Positions 8,843 through 17,905 of a stretch of DNA of 64,000 nucleotides are shown piece after piece. A program made the position numbers and the translations under genes. Positions within the stretch are counted from its first letter, which is position 1. Every line of letters starts with the position of its first letter. The notes under the pieces were generated by a model. That model had not been told where the DNA came from and did no database searches. It saw only the letters and a list, made by a program, of their open reading frames with translations. This DNA is from Anaerovibrio lipolyticus DSM 3074 (GTDB lineage Bacteria > Bacillota > Negativicutes > Selenomonadales > Selenomonadaceae), in the NCBI RefSeq assembly GCF_900141865.1, contig NZ_FQYW01000005.1, forward strand, positions 153,743-217,742, written 5' to 3'.

Positions 8843-9997
8843 TTATTTGTTTGAGCGCATCCATACTGGAATATCAATTCCATTGGCCTTGTAGAAATCC
8901 TGCTTTGGAACGCCAATATTAGCTGCATTGGCACCCTGATTGCCAAACACCGGAACTCTCATGCCACTTGGTGGAGTCTGCTGTGGTGCCTGCTGATTTG
9001 CATTAGGCATTGTCGTATTCTGACGCCCCTGTTCAGACTCGAAGTCAGTAGCCACGACAGTAACACGAATGGAGTCACCCATGGTATCATCCACAGAAAC
9101 ACCCCAAATAATATTCGCATCTGGATGAGCCTCAGCAGTGATACTCTGGCTGGCCTCGTTAAGCTCCATCATATTGAGGTGAGAAGACTCACCAACAAAG
9201 TTGATGATTACACCCCTTGCACCACTTACGGATACCTCCAGGAGTGGGGAATTAACAGCCTCACGAAGAGCGTTCATAGGTGCATTATCACCAGAGGCTT
9301 CACCTATACCCATCAGTGCAGGACCAGCATTGCTCATAACAGCCTCAACATCGGCGAAATCCAGATTTACATAACCGGATTCGTTGATAAGATCGGAAAT
9401 ACTCTGTACACCCTGACGAAGGATGTCATCCACTTCTCTAAATGCATCAATAAATGAAGTGTTACGATCAATAATATTCAAAACCTTCTCGTTTGGAATT
9501 GTAATGATAGTATCAACACGCTGACGCAAAGCCGCAATACCAGCTTCAGCACGCTTCGTGCGCATACGGCCCTCATAAGAGAATGGACGGGTTACGACAC
9601 CAACAGTAAGAGCACCAACCTGCTTGGCACACTCTGCCACAACCGGAGCTGCACCAGTACCGGTACCACCGCCCATACCTGCTGCGATAAATACCATATC
9701 AGCACCCTGAAGGGCTGCCATAATTTCCTCGCGATTTTCCTCAGCTGCCTTGGCACCAACCTCTGGACGGGCACCAGCACCCAATCCACGGGTTGCCTTA
9801 CCGCCAATCTGAATACGAGTGGAAGCCAAAGACTGGTCCAATGCCTGAGAATCAGTGTTTACAGCGATAAACTCAACGCCCTTCACGCCGGCATTAACCA
9901 TACAATTCACCGCGTTGCTGCCGCCACCGCCGACACCAACAACTTTAATCACGGCCTTGTCATCAAAATCTCCATAACTATCAAAATCTATTGGCAC
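8843..9997 (-). CDS. ftsZ: cell division protein FtsZ
   Basis: Tubulin-like GTPase that forms the cytokinetic ring. GTP-binding motifs are present: [12 protein letters not shown] near residue 21, the tubulin signature [10 protein letters not shown] near 105, and the synergy loop [11 protein letters not shown] near 205. The C-terminal variable linker is Asn/Gln/Pro-rich and ends in the partner-binding peptide [11 protein letters not shown]. 384 residues is typical. Translation starts at GTG (9997) behind GGGGG eight bases upstream. It is the last gene of the dcw cluster but probably also has its own promoter and terminator. No ftsA precedes it. Confidence 0.97.
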   Translation of the reverse strand: MPIDFDSYGDFDDKAVIKVVGVGGGGSNAVNCMVNAGVKGVEFIAVNTDSQALDQSLASTRIQIGGKATRGLGAGARPEVGAKAAEENREEIMAALQGADMVFIAAGMGGGTGTGAAPVVAECAKQVGALTVGVVTRPFSYEGRMRTKRAEAGIAALRQRVDTIITIPNEKVLNIIDRNTSFIDAFREVDDILRQGVQSISDLINESGYVNLDFADVEAVMSNAGPALMGIGEASGDNAPMNALREAVNSPLLEVSVSGARGVIINFVGESSHLNMMELNEASQSITAEAHPDANIIWGVSVDDTMGDSIRVTVVATDFESEQGRQNTTMPNANQQAPQQTPPSGMRVPVFGNQGANAANIGVPKQDFYKANGIDIPVWMRSNK

Positions 9998-10060
9998 TCA
10001 AAAAACCCCCACATATATACTTTAATCCGAAAATAATATCAATACACTCATACATCAAAT

Positions 10061-10066
10061 ATTATA
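10061..10066 (-). promoter_or_regulatory. extended -10 promoter element for ftsZ
   Basis: Minus-strand TGTTATAAT gives a perfect TATAAT with the TG extension; the -35 region is weak. It lies in the 110-base gap between sbp and ftsZ, giving a leader of about 55 bases, and would let ftsZ be expressed apart from the upstream cluster. Confidence 0.6.
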
Positions 10067-10107
10067 ACATTAATTAATTTCAAAATCTATAGCTAGCGAA
10101 TCTGAAA

Positions 10108-10440
10108 TTAGTGCTTTTTAAGCAAATGCTGACGAATAAAGCCAAGGTTATTAAAAATTCTTAGGCCGAAGGCTAACAGAGCAACATAATATAAATCTAT
10201 TCCCAGTCTGTCACCCACATAAACCAAGAAAGCTGCCATCAAAGAATTTGTAAAAAAACCGGAAATAAAAATCTTATCATCAAATGTGCCACTGCAAGCT
10301 GCCTTAATACCGCCAAAAACTGAGTCCATACAAGCCATAAGCGCAACTGAAAAGAGACTGGAGTATCCCGCAGGAATTCCAAAAGGTACCAAAAAGCCCA
10401 AAGTACCTCCAACGAGGAGACCAACTACTGCATAAATCAT
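10108..10440 (-). CDS. sbp: small basic protein, DUF1290 family (Sbp-like)
   Basis: Integral membrane protein of 110 residues with four hydrophobic segments (MIYAVVGLLVGGTLGFLVPF, YSSLFSVALMACMDS, FFTNSLMAAFLVYVGDRLGI, DLYYVALLAFGLRIF) and a basic tail (RQHLLKKH). This matches the DUF1290 small-basic-protein family found between divIB and ftsZ in Firmicutes dcw clusters. Its biochemical role is not established. It overlaps the upstream DUF881 gene by four bases (ATGA), so the two are translationally coupled. Confidence 0.9.
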   Translation of the reverse strand: MIYAVVGLLVGGTLGFLVPFGIPAGYSSLFSVALMACMDSVFGGIKAACSGTFDDKIFISGFFTNSLMAAFLVYVGDRLGIDLYYVALLAFGLRIFNNLGFIRQHLLKKH

Positions 10441-11132
10441 TTTGTCTCCTCCTCTTTGCTCGATGTGGTTGCCAGCTTATACTTGGTCGTTGCTTTATAG
10501 GCCGGAATCCACACATTATCCAATGGCTGTATGGTCAGATTTATACCCCAAACCTTCAGGGAATCCGCCACACCGCCACGCATATTGATAGAATTTACAA
10601 GATTATCCTTGTCTCCTATTGCACGAATCTCAAAGGGAGGAGCGGAACGAACATTGTTTACGGAAATAGTCGGCCCAGCACAGCGTATTTCTGAATTTGC
10701 GGTCAAGCGCTGACCGTTGATGGAAAGCGCCTCTGCACCAGCAGCCCTCAGTTCATTTACAACTTTAAGAATATCCTCATCATGCACCAGATAGAGATTT
10801 GGATCATTTTCCATTTTGGCCTTTTTGGCACTATCATCAATGGTAATAATGACCCCAGGCCCCTCCAAAGGTGTCATTCCGGAAATCATCATTATATCAT
10901 CTGTTATTTTTTCCGATTTAGCATCCCCGGACATTCCCCTCAAATCGCGAATTTCAGCTTCCAGCTCCTTATTCTCAGCCTCAGCCTGATGGAGACGGGC
11001 AGCCAATTCCTCCACGCGCTGACTTGGCTGGGAAGCACGTATATCCTCTGTACTTTTAAACTGGATAACCAGCATAAAACCTAGAACCATGCAAACGCAG
11101 GCAATAGACAATCGCCCTTTTTCTAACTGCAT
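10437..11132 (-). CDS. DUF881 family protein (YlxW-like)
   Basis: Membrane-anchored extracytoplasmic protein of 231 residues. There is one N-terminal membrane helix (LSIACVCMVLGFMLVIQF), then a coiled coil (VEELAARLHQAEAENKELEAEI), then the DUF881 domain with GPGVIITIDDSAKK, LVVNELRAAGAEALSINGQR and the conserved NNVRSAPPFEIRAIGD. DUF881 genes sit between divIB and ftsZ in many Firmicutes; the function is unknown but the context points to division or envelope. It follows ftsQ by about 20 bases. Confidence 0.9.
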   Translation of the reverse strand: MQLEKGRLSIACVCMVLGFMLVIQFKSTEDIRASQPSQRVEELAARLHQAEAENKELEAEIRDLRGMSGDAKSEKITDDIMMISGMTPLEGPGVIITIDDSAKKAKMENDPNLYLVHDEDILKVVNELRAAGAEALSINGQRLTANSEIRCAGPTISVNNVRSAPPFEIRAIGDKDNLVNSINMRGGVADSLKVWGINLTIQPLDNVWIPAYKATTKYKLATTSSKEEETK

Positions 11133-11151
11133 TTTTCTCCTCCTATACCGA

Positions 11152-12036
11152 CTATTCCTTTAGCTTAATGGAATATGAACCATCAAATCTGGCATCAACA
11201 TAATCTATCGGATGCTTTGCCTGCTTAACCTCACGATTGACACTCTCAGTAATCTCCAGCTTATTCTGAAGACTATCCAAAGCTCCCATCTTAAGCTGAA
11301 CAGAATGATTCATGTAAACCATTACATTATTAGGGTCCGAAATATTAATTTCGGCAATACTTGTTGCTGTATCCCGATTAAGCTTATCCAGAAAATCAAG
11401 TACCTGAGAAAGCTGCTGGTTTTCTGCAGTATCTCCTACAAAAAGATCCGATACCTCCACTCCGCTGACAATGGGCACAGGAATTTGGGACAGATTTCTG
11501 TGTGCATCCAATACGATTCCACCACGTCCCACCTCCAAATAACCATAATCACATTTTATGATAGCCAGTGGTATACGCTCCACCACTTGAATATCCAAAG
11601 AATTAGGGAAATTTCTCCTTACAATGGCCTGATCAATACGGATGTCCTTACCCATAGCCTGCATAATTTCATCCGTGGCCAGCTGGAAGAGATTCTCTCC
11701 CAAATTTACGCCGGAAATACGAATTATTTCCTCATCGGAAAGATAGGTATTGCCATGGACATTAACATGCTTCAGTACAAATACAGGGGAAAGGGCAATG
11801 GCAATAAAGGCCATAAAGGCTGCCAGCACCCCCAGGACCCGTAGTATGCCACTACGGGTAATAATCTTACGCTTAGGTTTTTCGTGAGCTGCCCCACTGA
11901 CGGATTTGCCCACATTTCCCCTAATCACCGTATCATCAATGGATTCAGAGTTAATTGCATCCATAGTCCCCAGTGGCTTATATTCCATTGTGTTATCGAT
12001 TATTTCCTTATTGTCGATATCTTCACCATTCATCAT
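11152..12036 (-). CDS. ftsQ: cell division protein FtsQ/DivIB
   Basis: Bitopic divisome protein of 294 residues. A long charged cytoplasmic N-terminus (about 75 residues) precedes one membrane helix (VLGVLAAFMAFIAIALSPVF). Then comes a POTRA domain (VLKHVNVHGNTYLSDEEIIR ... GENLF) and the FtsQ/DivIB beta domain (VRRNFPNSLDIQVVERIPLA). It sits two bases after ddl, in the usual ddl-ftsQ order of many dcw clusters. It likely links FtsL-type partners to the septum; no catalytic activity is expected. Confidence 0.92.
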   Translation of the reverse strand: MMNGEDIDNKEIIDNTMEYKPLGTMDAINSESIDDTVIRGNVGKSVSGAAHEKPKRKIITRSGILRVLGVLAAFMAFIAIALSPVFVLKHVNVHGNTYLSDEEIIRISGVNLGENLFQLATDEIMQAMGKDIRIDQAIVRRNFPNSLDIQVVERIPLAIIKCDYGYLEVGRGGIVLDAHRNLSQIPVPIVSGVEVSDLFVGDTAENQQLSQVLDFLDKLNRDTATSIAEINISDPNNVMVYMNHSVQLKMGALDSLQNKLEITESVNREVKQAKHPIDYVDARFDGSYSIKLKE

Positions 12037-12038
12037 AA

Positions 12039-12977
12039 TCAGTCCTCAAAACCAGCCATATACAGTATTTTCTGGCAAAGCTCAGGGAATTCAATGCCGG
12101 CAGCTCTGCCCGCATCAGGAACCAAAGATGTCTCTGTCATTCCCGGAACAGTATTCACCTCAATGGCATAAGGCTTATTGTCCTCGCTGAGCATGAAATC
12201 TACACGGGCTACACCGCAGCAGCCACATACGGCAAATGCGCGCTTAGCGATGTTCTGAATCTCCTTTGTAAGCTCGTCACTGATTGGAGCAGGAATGATA
12301 TGCTGTGAAGCCCCTACCTTGTATTTGTTTACATAGTCGTACCATCCCTCAGAGGTGGTAATCTCAATAATTGGCAGGACCTCCTGCTTTTCCTCATTGC
12401 CATAAACAGCCACAGTCAGTTCACGGCCCTTGATATATTCCTCCACCAGAACTGCATTATCATATTTAAATGCCTCGTTAAGTGCAGCCTTCAAATCCTT
12501 AGTGTCCTTAACAATAACCACACCGATACTGGATCCCTGGGCAGCAGCTTTGACTACTACTGGAATTGAAAATTCTTTCTGAATCTCCTCGGCCAGATCA
12601 CGCTGCTTATGCTCAAAACAAAAATATGTGTGAGACCGCGGGGTAGGTACATCACCAGCCTGAAAAAAACGCTTGGTGGCCACCTTGTCCATAGTAACAG
12701 CAGCCGCACAAACCCCGGAGCTGGTATATGGTATACCCAGCATTTCCAAAGTACCCTGAATAATGCCATCCTCACCGAATTTGCCATGAAGAGCATTAAA
12801 AACAAAATCCGCCTTCATTTCCCGAATCTCATCCACAAAGGTCTCTGGAACCAATTCCAAACCTACTGCATTATAATTCTTGGATTTTAAGGCATTTAAA
12901 ATAGCAGTACCACTACGACGGGATACCTCCCCCTCGCTGGATGGTCCACCCATTACTACAACAATTTTTTTACTCAT
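12039..12977 (-). CDS. ddl: D-alanine--D-alanine ligase
   Basis: ATP-grasp ligase that makes D-Ala-D-Ala for the peptidoglycan stem peptide. N-terminal VVMGGPSSEGEVSRRSG, central NALHGKFGEDGIIQG, ATP-binding VVKAAAQGSSIGVVIVKD and C-terminal metal-binding EVNTVPGMTETSLVPDAGRA are all present. 312 residues matches the compact DdlB type. It lies between murC and ftsQ, the position it has in many proteobacterial and some Firmicutes clusters, and murB is not found beside it. Confidence 0.96.
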   Translation of the reverse strand: MSKKIVVVMGGPSSEGEVSRRSGTAILNALKSKNYNAVGLELVPETFVDEIREMKADFVFNALHGKFGEDGIIQGTLEMLGIPYTSSGVCAAAVTMDKVATKRFFQAGDVPTPRSHTYFCFEHKQRDLAEEIQKEFSIPVVVKAAAQGSSIGVVIVKDTKDLKAALNEAFKYDNAVLVEEYIKGRELTVAVYGNEEKQEVLPIIEITTSEGWYDYVNKYKVGASQHIIPAPISDELTKEIQNIAKRAFAVCGCCGVARVDFMLSEDNKPYAIEVNTVPGMTETSLVPDAGRAAGIEFPELCQKILYMAGFED

Positions 12978-13015
12978 TTTAATTAAAAGCTCCCACTCAT
13001 TCTATCTTAATATAA

Positions 13016-14383
13016 TTATTTTAAAAGCTCTACCAGCTCTTCGCCGCACTTCACAATATCCCCGGCACCCATGGTCATAATGAGGTCACCCTCCTGGGCA
13101 ATAGACTTAAGATACGCCGCTATTTCCTTCTTATCCTTGATGTAAACAGTCTTCTGGCCAGTCTGCTCAGCCACTTCCTTTACGAGGAGCTCACCATCAA
13201 CCCCTGGAATTGGGTCCTCTCCGGCGGAATATACGTCAGTAAGCACCAAGAGATCGGCATCCTTAAAGCAGCTGCCATATTCCTTCTGCAAAAGCTGGGT
13301 ACGGCTGTAGCGATGTGGCTGAAAAGCACACACCAGGCGCTTAGGCTGGGTCTGGCGGGCAGCCTTCAGTGTAGTTGCAATCTCTGTAGGATGATGGGCA
13401 TAATCATCAACCACCCATACCCCCTGAGCTTTTCCCTTGGTCTGGAAGCGCCTTTTGGCACCATTAAACATGGTAAGCCCTTCAGCCATTTGGGCCACAG
13501 ACTGGCCCAGGGTTATACCAGTAACCACACAGGCCATGGCATTAAGTACATTATGACGGCCAGGAACATTCAGCTTAACTGTACCCAAATTTTCTCCCTT
13601 ATGAATAACGTCAAAGGAAGTTCCGCTGGCATCTGCCTTGATGTTGGCAGCCACATAATCCGCCTCATGGTCAATAGCATAGGATACAATCTTGCGGTTA
13701 ACATTCTTAATGATATTTCTGATATTTTCATTATCAAAGCACACAACACCCCAGCCATCTTCACGAATCTGATTCAGGAACTGGGTAAAGGCCTTGATAA
13801 TGTTTTCCATGGTTCCATAATGGTCCATGTGGTCATTTTCCACATTGGTAACAATACCAATATATGGATAATATTTCAGGAAAGTTCCATCACTTTCATC
13901 AGCCTCGGATACCAGATAATCACTTTTGCCTAGCTTGGCGTTACTACCAAGGTAATCCACCTCTCCACCGATGATGATGCTTGGAGATACCCCTTCGTAG
14001 TCCAATGACACTCCCAGCATGGAGGTGGTAGTGGTCTTGCCATGAGCACCAGCTACAGCAATACCCTTGGAATTATTGATTAAAAATGCATTTACATCTG
14101 AACGATGAAGACGCTTTAAACCAAGCCGCTTTGCCTCAACTACCTCAGGATTATTCTCACGGATGGCACTGGAAACAACGACTGCCTCTGTATCCTGAAC
14201 ATTCTCAGCACGCTGACCGATGAATACCTTGGCCCCCAAATCCCGAAGAATACCTGTCATAACAGATTCCTTAACATCGGAGCCAGAAACATTATATCCC
14301 TTTTCAACGAGAATCTTGGCCAATGCACTCATTCCAGCACCGCCAATACCTACAAAATGAACCTTTTTAATGCCTGTAAGCAC
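13016..14383 (-). CDS. murC: UDP-N-acetylmuramate--L-alanine ligase
   Basis: Cytoplasmic Mur ligase adding L-Ala to UDP-MurNAc. Rossmann domain HFVGIGGAGMSALAKIL, P-loop GAHGKTTTTSML, VENDHMDHYG and C-terminal DDYAHHPTEI are the MurC signatures. The frame extends upstream to a TTG at 14401, but the GTG at 14383 is preferred because it has GAAGGG about ten bases upstream and starts right at the first beta strand; this gives 455 residues. It follows murG closely. No murB fusion is present. Confidence 0.94.
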   Translation of the reverse strand: MLTGIKKVHFVGIGGAGMSALAKILVEKGYNVSGSDVKESVMTGILRDLGAKVFIGQRAENVQDTEAVVVSSAIRENNPEVVEAKRLGLKRLHRSDVNAFLINNSKGIAVAGAHGKTTTTSMLGVSLDYEGVSPSIIIGGEVDYLGSNAKLGKSDYLVSEADESDGTFLKYYPYIGIVTNVENDHMDHYGTMENIIKAFTQFLNQIREDGWGVVCFDNENIRNIIKNVNRKIVSYAIDHEADYVAANIKADASGTSFDVIHKGENLGTVKLNVPGRHNVLNAMACVVTGITLGQSVAQMAEGLTMFNGAKRRFQTKGKAQGVWVVDDYAHHPTEIATTLKAARQTQPKRLVCAFQPHRYSRTQLLQKEYGSCFKDADLLVLTDVYSAGEDPIPGVDGELLVKEVAEQTGQKTVYIKDKKEIAAYLKSIAQEGDLIMTMGAGDIVKCGEELVELLK

Positions 14384-14404
14384 TGTAATACATCCCTTCA
14401 AAAA

Positions 14405-15523
14405 TTATTTCTGTTTATTACGGGCTAACTCTATAATCATTTCCGCAATAGTAGCTGCAGCCTCCGGATGACCAATACTATGGCTTCTTTCAGCCATTTC
14501 CTGCAAATGACGGTCATCAGCCAGCAGCTCCTCAATGGTGGAAATCAATATTTCTGCACTAATATCCTTATTGAGAATAACCTTCGCTGCACCAGCCTTT
14601 TCTATGGCACGGGCATTAAATTCCTGATGGTTTTCCGCAGCATACGGATATGGTATCAGCACTGCTGGAATCCCCTTGGCGGTGAGCTCCGCAAGGCCAG
14701 TGGCACCAGCACGGAAAACAGCCAAATCCGCCACAGCCATTGCTTGGGGCATATTATAAAGATATGGATAAACCTTAAGATTGGAGAACTTATCCAGATC
14801 TACCCCAGCCTCGGCGATACGCCTTAATATATCCTCATGCTCAGCCTTGCCGGTGGCATGGAGAATCTGAACCCGCTTACTGCCAGCAAAGTGCTTTAAC
14901 ACGCCTACCATGGCGCGGTTTATGCTGCGGGCACCACGGCTTCCCCCGGATACCAGCACAGTTTTCTTGGCTGGATCCAATTCAAAGGCACTGTATCCCG
15001 GCTCCCGCTGGGTATTAACCACCTCATCACGAATAGGATTACCAGTAAATATTACCTTATCCTGCGGAAAGTGCTTGTTTGCTTCAATAGCACCAGTAGC
15101 AATTCTGGAAACAAAATTGGATAAAATCTTGTTGGTAATACCAGGAACCACATTCTGTTCCTGAATCAGCGTAGGGATTCCCATAAGACTTGCGGCCATC
15201 AGCACTGGCCCACAAACATATCCTCCAGTGCCAATAACCACATCTGGTTTAAAATCACGAACAATCCCCGCAGCCTTGATTACACCCTTTATGGCCTTAA
15301 ATGCCCGAAGGAAATTGGCAGGGCTCAAGCTTCTTTTAAAGCCCTGTAAATCTACTGTTTTAAATGGAAATCCTTCCTTTGGGACAATATCAGCCTCCAG
15401 GCCTTTACTGGTTCCCACATAAAGAACCTCCAGAGCATCTACTTTTTTCTGCAATGCCCGTATGATGGTGACGGCGGGATAAATATGACCGCCTGTACCA
15501 CCGCCTGATACGATTATTTTCAT
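14405..15523 (-). CDS. murG: undecaprenyldiphospho-muramoylpentapeptide beta-N-acetylglucosaminyltransferase
   Basis: GT28 glycosyltransferase that converts lipid I to lipid II at the inner face of the membrane. The glycine-rich loop SGGGTGGHIYPAVTI opens the protein, a second loop LVSGGSRGARSINRAM starts the C-terminal domain, and the UDP-GlcNAc site has FRAGATGLAELTAKGIPAVLIPYPYAAENHQ. 372 residues is normal. The ATG overlaps the murD stop codon by four bases. An ftsW gene, which often lies between murD and murG, is absent. Confidence 0.96.
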   Translation of the reverse strand: MKIIVSGGGTGGHIYPAVTIIRALQKKVDALEVLYVGTSKGLEADIVPKEGFPFKTVDLQGFKRSLSPANFLRAFKAIKGVIKAAGIVRDFKPDVVIGTGGYVCGPVLMAASLMGIPTLIQEQNVVPGITNKILSNFVSRIATGAIEANKHFPQDKVIFTGNPIRDEVVNTQREPGYSAFELDPAKKTVLVSGGSRGARSINRAMVGVLKHFAGSKRVQILHATGKAEHEDILRRIAEAGVDLDKFSNLKVYPYLYNMPQAMAVADLAVFRAGATGLAELTAKGIPAVLIPYPYAAENHQEFNARAIEKAGAAKVILNKDISAEILISTIEELLADDRHLQEMAERSHSIGHPEAAATIAEMIIELARNKQK

Positions 15524-16887
15524 TTAAGTAATTCCTTTACCAAACCCTTGAATACACGACCACGTTCTTCAAATCCAGTGAACATATCAAAGGATGCACA
15601 AGCCGGCGAAAGGAGCACCGTCTGAGGAATCCCAGCAATTTTATGGGCGATCTCCACAGCCTTTTCCATAGAATACCCTGCCTCATGGATATGCTCAGGA
15701 CTATAGCCAGCTGCAATAGCACATTCCTTGAAACGGGCAGCTGCATCCCCCACAAGGATTAATTCATCTACACGTTCCTTCACCAGCTCCATAAACTCAC
15801 TTAAATCCGTGTGCTTATCATCACCACCGGCAATGAGAATAAGATGCCCATCAAAGCTCTGCAATGCCTTTATGGCAGAATCAGTGTTTGTAGCTTTGGA
15901 ATCATTGAAGTATGGAACTCCGTTTACAGTAGCTACTGGCTCAATGCGATGCTCTACTGGCTCAAATGCCTTAAGGCTCTCACCTATTTTAGGAAGACGG
16001 ACACCGCCTAAATATGCTGCTGCAGCAGCCGCCAAAGCATTTTCAATATTGTGACCGCCCTTAATCTTCAATTCATCTGTACGGCACAGCTTACAGGTCT
16101 GACCGTTCCAGGAAATGGTAAGCCACCCATTATTAACAAAGGCACCCTCCTTAAGGATTTCCTTACGGCTGAAGAAGAAAACCTTGCCCTTGGCACGATT
16201 GGCCATATCACGGGTCTTTGCATCATCATAGTTAAGCACCAGAAAATCATCTGGTCCCTGATTGGCGAACATCTTCTCCTTCATTGCCTGATATACCTCA
16301 AGACTGCCATGGCGGACCACATGGTCAGGAGTCACATTCAATACTACGGCCACATGGGGATTGAAGGTGTTGGATGCCTCCATCTGATAGCTGGAAATCT
16401 CTGCCACAATACAGCTTCCCTCTCCAGCCTTAAGAGCCTCCTCACAAAGAGGTATACCAATGTTGCCACCCACTCCTGCATTAGGATATCTGGTACGCAT
16501 AAGCTGCCCAAGAAGACTTACAGTGGTCGTCTTGCCATTTGTACCAGTTACGGCCAAAATTGGGGATTTAGCCAGATTATAAGCTACCTCCACCTCTGTG
16601 GTAACTGGAATATTACGCTTATACGCCTCCTGCACCACAGGAATACGAACTGGCACAGCCGGGGAAAGGATAAGCATATCCACACCATCAAGAAGGCTTG
16701 GCTCCTGCTTGCCAAATACCAGCTTAATGCCAGCATCACGAAGCTCCTGCATATTATAGCTGATATCCGCCTCAGCCTTGGAATCACTAAGAGTAACATC
16801 TGCTCCCATGTTCTTGGCAATCTTGGCAACAGCATTTCCACTGATACCAGCGCCGATCACCAACACTTTTTTTCCCATGAACTCCAT
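15520..16887 (-). CDS. murD: UDP-N-acetylmuramoyl-L-alanine--D-glutamate ligase
   Basis: Mur ligase adding D-Glu. N-terminal VLVIGAGISGNAVAKIA, P-loop VTGTNGKTTTVSLLG, VLNVTPDHVVRHGS and C-terminal YFNDSKATNTDSAIKALQSF are diagnostic for MurD. 455 residues. The start at 16887 has AGGAGA about nine bases upstream. It lies 35 bases after mraY and overlaps murG, and belongs to the murE-to-ddl run. Confidence 0.95.
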   Translation of the reverse strand: MEFMGKKVLVIGAGISGNAVAKIAKNMGADVTLSDSKAEADISYNMQELRDAGIKLVFGKQEPSLLDGVDMLILSPAVPVRIPVVQEAYKRNIPVTTEVEVAYNLAKSPILAVTGTNGKTTTVSLLGQLMRTRYPNAGVGGNIGIPLCEEALKAGEGSCIVAEISSYQMEASNTFNPHVAVVLNVTPDHVVRHGSLEVYQAMKEKMFANQGPDDFLVLNYDDAKTRDMANRAKGKVFFFSRKEILKEGAFVNNGWLTISWNGQTCKLCRTDELKIKGGHNIENALAAAAAAYLGGVRLPKIGESLKAFEPVEHRIEPVATVNGVPYFNDSKATNTDSAIKALQSFDGHLILIAGGDDKHTDLSEFMELVKERVDELILVGDAAARFKECAIAAGYSPEHIHEAGYSMEKAVEIAHKIAGIPQTVLLSPACASFDMFTGFEERGRVFKGLVKELLK

Positions 16888-16922
16888 TACTTACATCTCC
16901 TATTATTACCAAAAAAACTGGT

Positions 16923-17882
16923 TTACATACCAAATATACACAAAGCCAGCCCCAGAGCACCAGCAATGACTCCCACGGCCCAGAAGGTCCATACAACACG
17001 AACCTCACTCCATCCCTTCAGCTCAAAATGATGATGGATAGGACTCATGAGAAAGACTCTTTTTCCTGTGGTCTTAAATGAAGTGACCTGAATCATAACA
17101 GACAGGGCCTCGCAAACAAATACAAAGCCAATAACTGCCAGCAAAATTTCAGTATGAGTCAAAATGCCAAGGGCTGCCATAACACCACCCAAGGCCAAGG
17201 AGCCTGTGTCTCCCATGAAAATCTTAGCTGGATGGTAGTTGAATTTCAAAAAGCCAAGGCAGGCGCCAATGGTGGACGCACACATAATTGCCAAGTCTGT
17301 TTTTCCCATGGCACAGCATACCAGCATATAAAAGAAAGCTGCTACAGCCACAGTTCCGGAGGCCAGGCCATCAAGACCGTCAGTAAGATTTACCGCATTT
17401 GTGGCCCCCACCATAACGAAAAACAGCAGAGCGTAAAATCCATATCCCAGGTCAATGCTACCGGCAAATGGCACCCAAAGATCCGTAGGCAAGCCACCAA
17501 ACACAGCTACCAGTGCAGCCATGATAATCTGTCCCAACAATTTCTGACGCGGTTTTAGTCCTTCGTTGTGCTTTCTGACAACCTTAATGTAGTCATCCAG
17601 AAATCCCAAGGCAAAATGACCTAAAACCACAAACACAGCCAGCATAATCTCTACAGTATGGTTGGCAAATACCAGTGTGGAAAGCACCAGCCCCAAAATA
17701 ATCATCATACCGCCCATAGTTGGTGTTCCGCTCTTGGCCTGATGACTCTGAGGACCTTCCTCGCGGATAGCCTGGCCAAATTTCAGCTTATGAAGCTGAG
17801 GAATAAGCCAAGGTCCTATAGCTATCACTACAATGAAGCTCAATGCCAAAGCATAGGCTGTATTTATATTTATTTCCAACAT
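16923..17882 (-). CDS. mraY: phospho-N-acetylmuramoyl-pentapeptide transferase
   Basis: Polytopic membrane enzyme making lipid I from UDP-MurNAc-pentapeptide and undecaprenyl phosphate. About ten membrane helices are visible, with the conserved loops GTPTMGGMMII, GFLDDYIKVVRKHNEGLKPRQK (Asp-Asp metal site), NAVNLTDGLDGLA and MGDTGSLALGG, and the C-terminal SPIHHHFELKGW. The ATG at 17882 begins at the natural N-terminus (MLEININTAYALAL); an in-frame TTG at 17909 overlaps the murF stop but has no ribosome site, whereas GGAGG lies 13 bases before the ATG. Confidence 0.94.
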   Translation of the reverse strand: MLEININTAYALALSFIVVIAIGPWLIPQLHKLKFGQAIREEGPQSHQAKSGTPTMGGMMIILGLVLSTLVFANHTVEIMLAVFVVLGHFALGFLDDYIKVVRKHNEGLKPRQKLLGQIIMAALVAVFGGLPTDLWVPFAGSIDLGYGFYALLFFVMVGATNAVNLTDGLDGLASGTVAVAAFFYMLVCCAMGKTDLAIMCASTIGACLGFLKFNYHPAKIFMGDTGSLALGGVMAALGILTHTEILLAVIGFVFVCEALSVMIQVTSFKTTGKRVFLMSPIHHHFELKGWSEVRVVWTFWAVGVIAGALGLALCIFGM

Positions 17883-17905
17883 GATTGTATTAAAGCCTCC
17901 AAAAA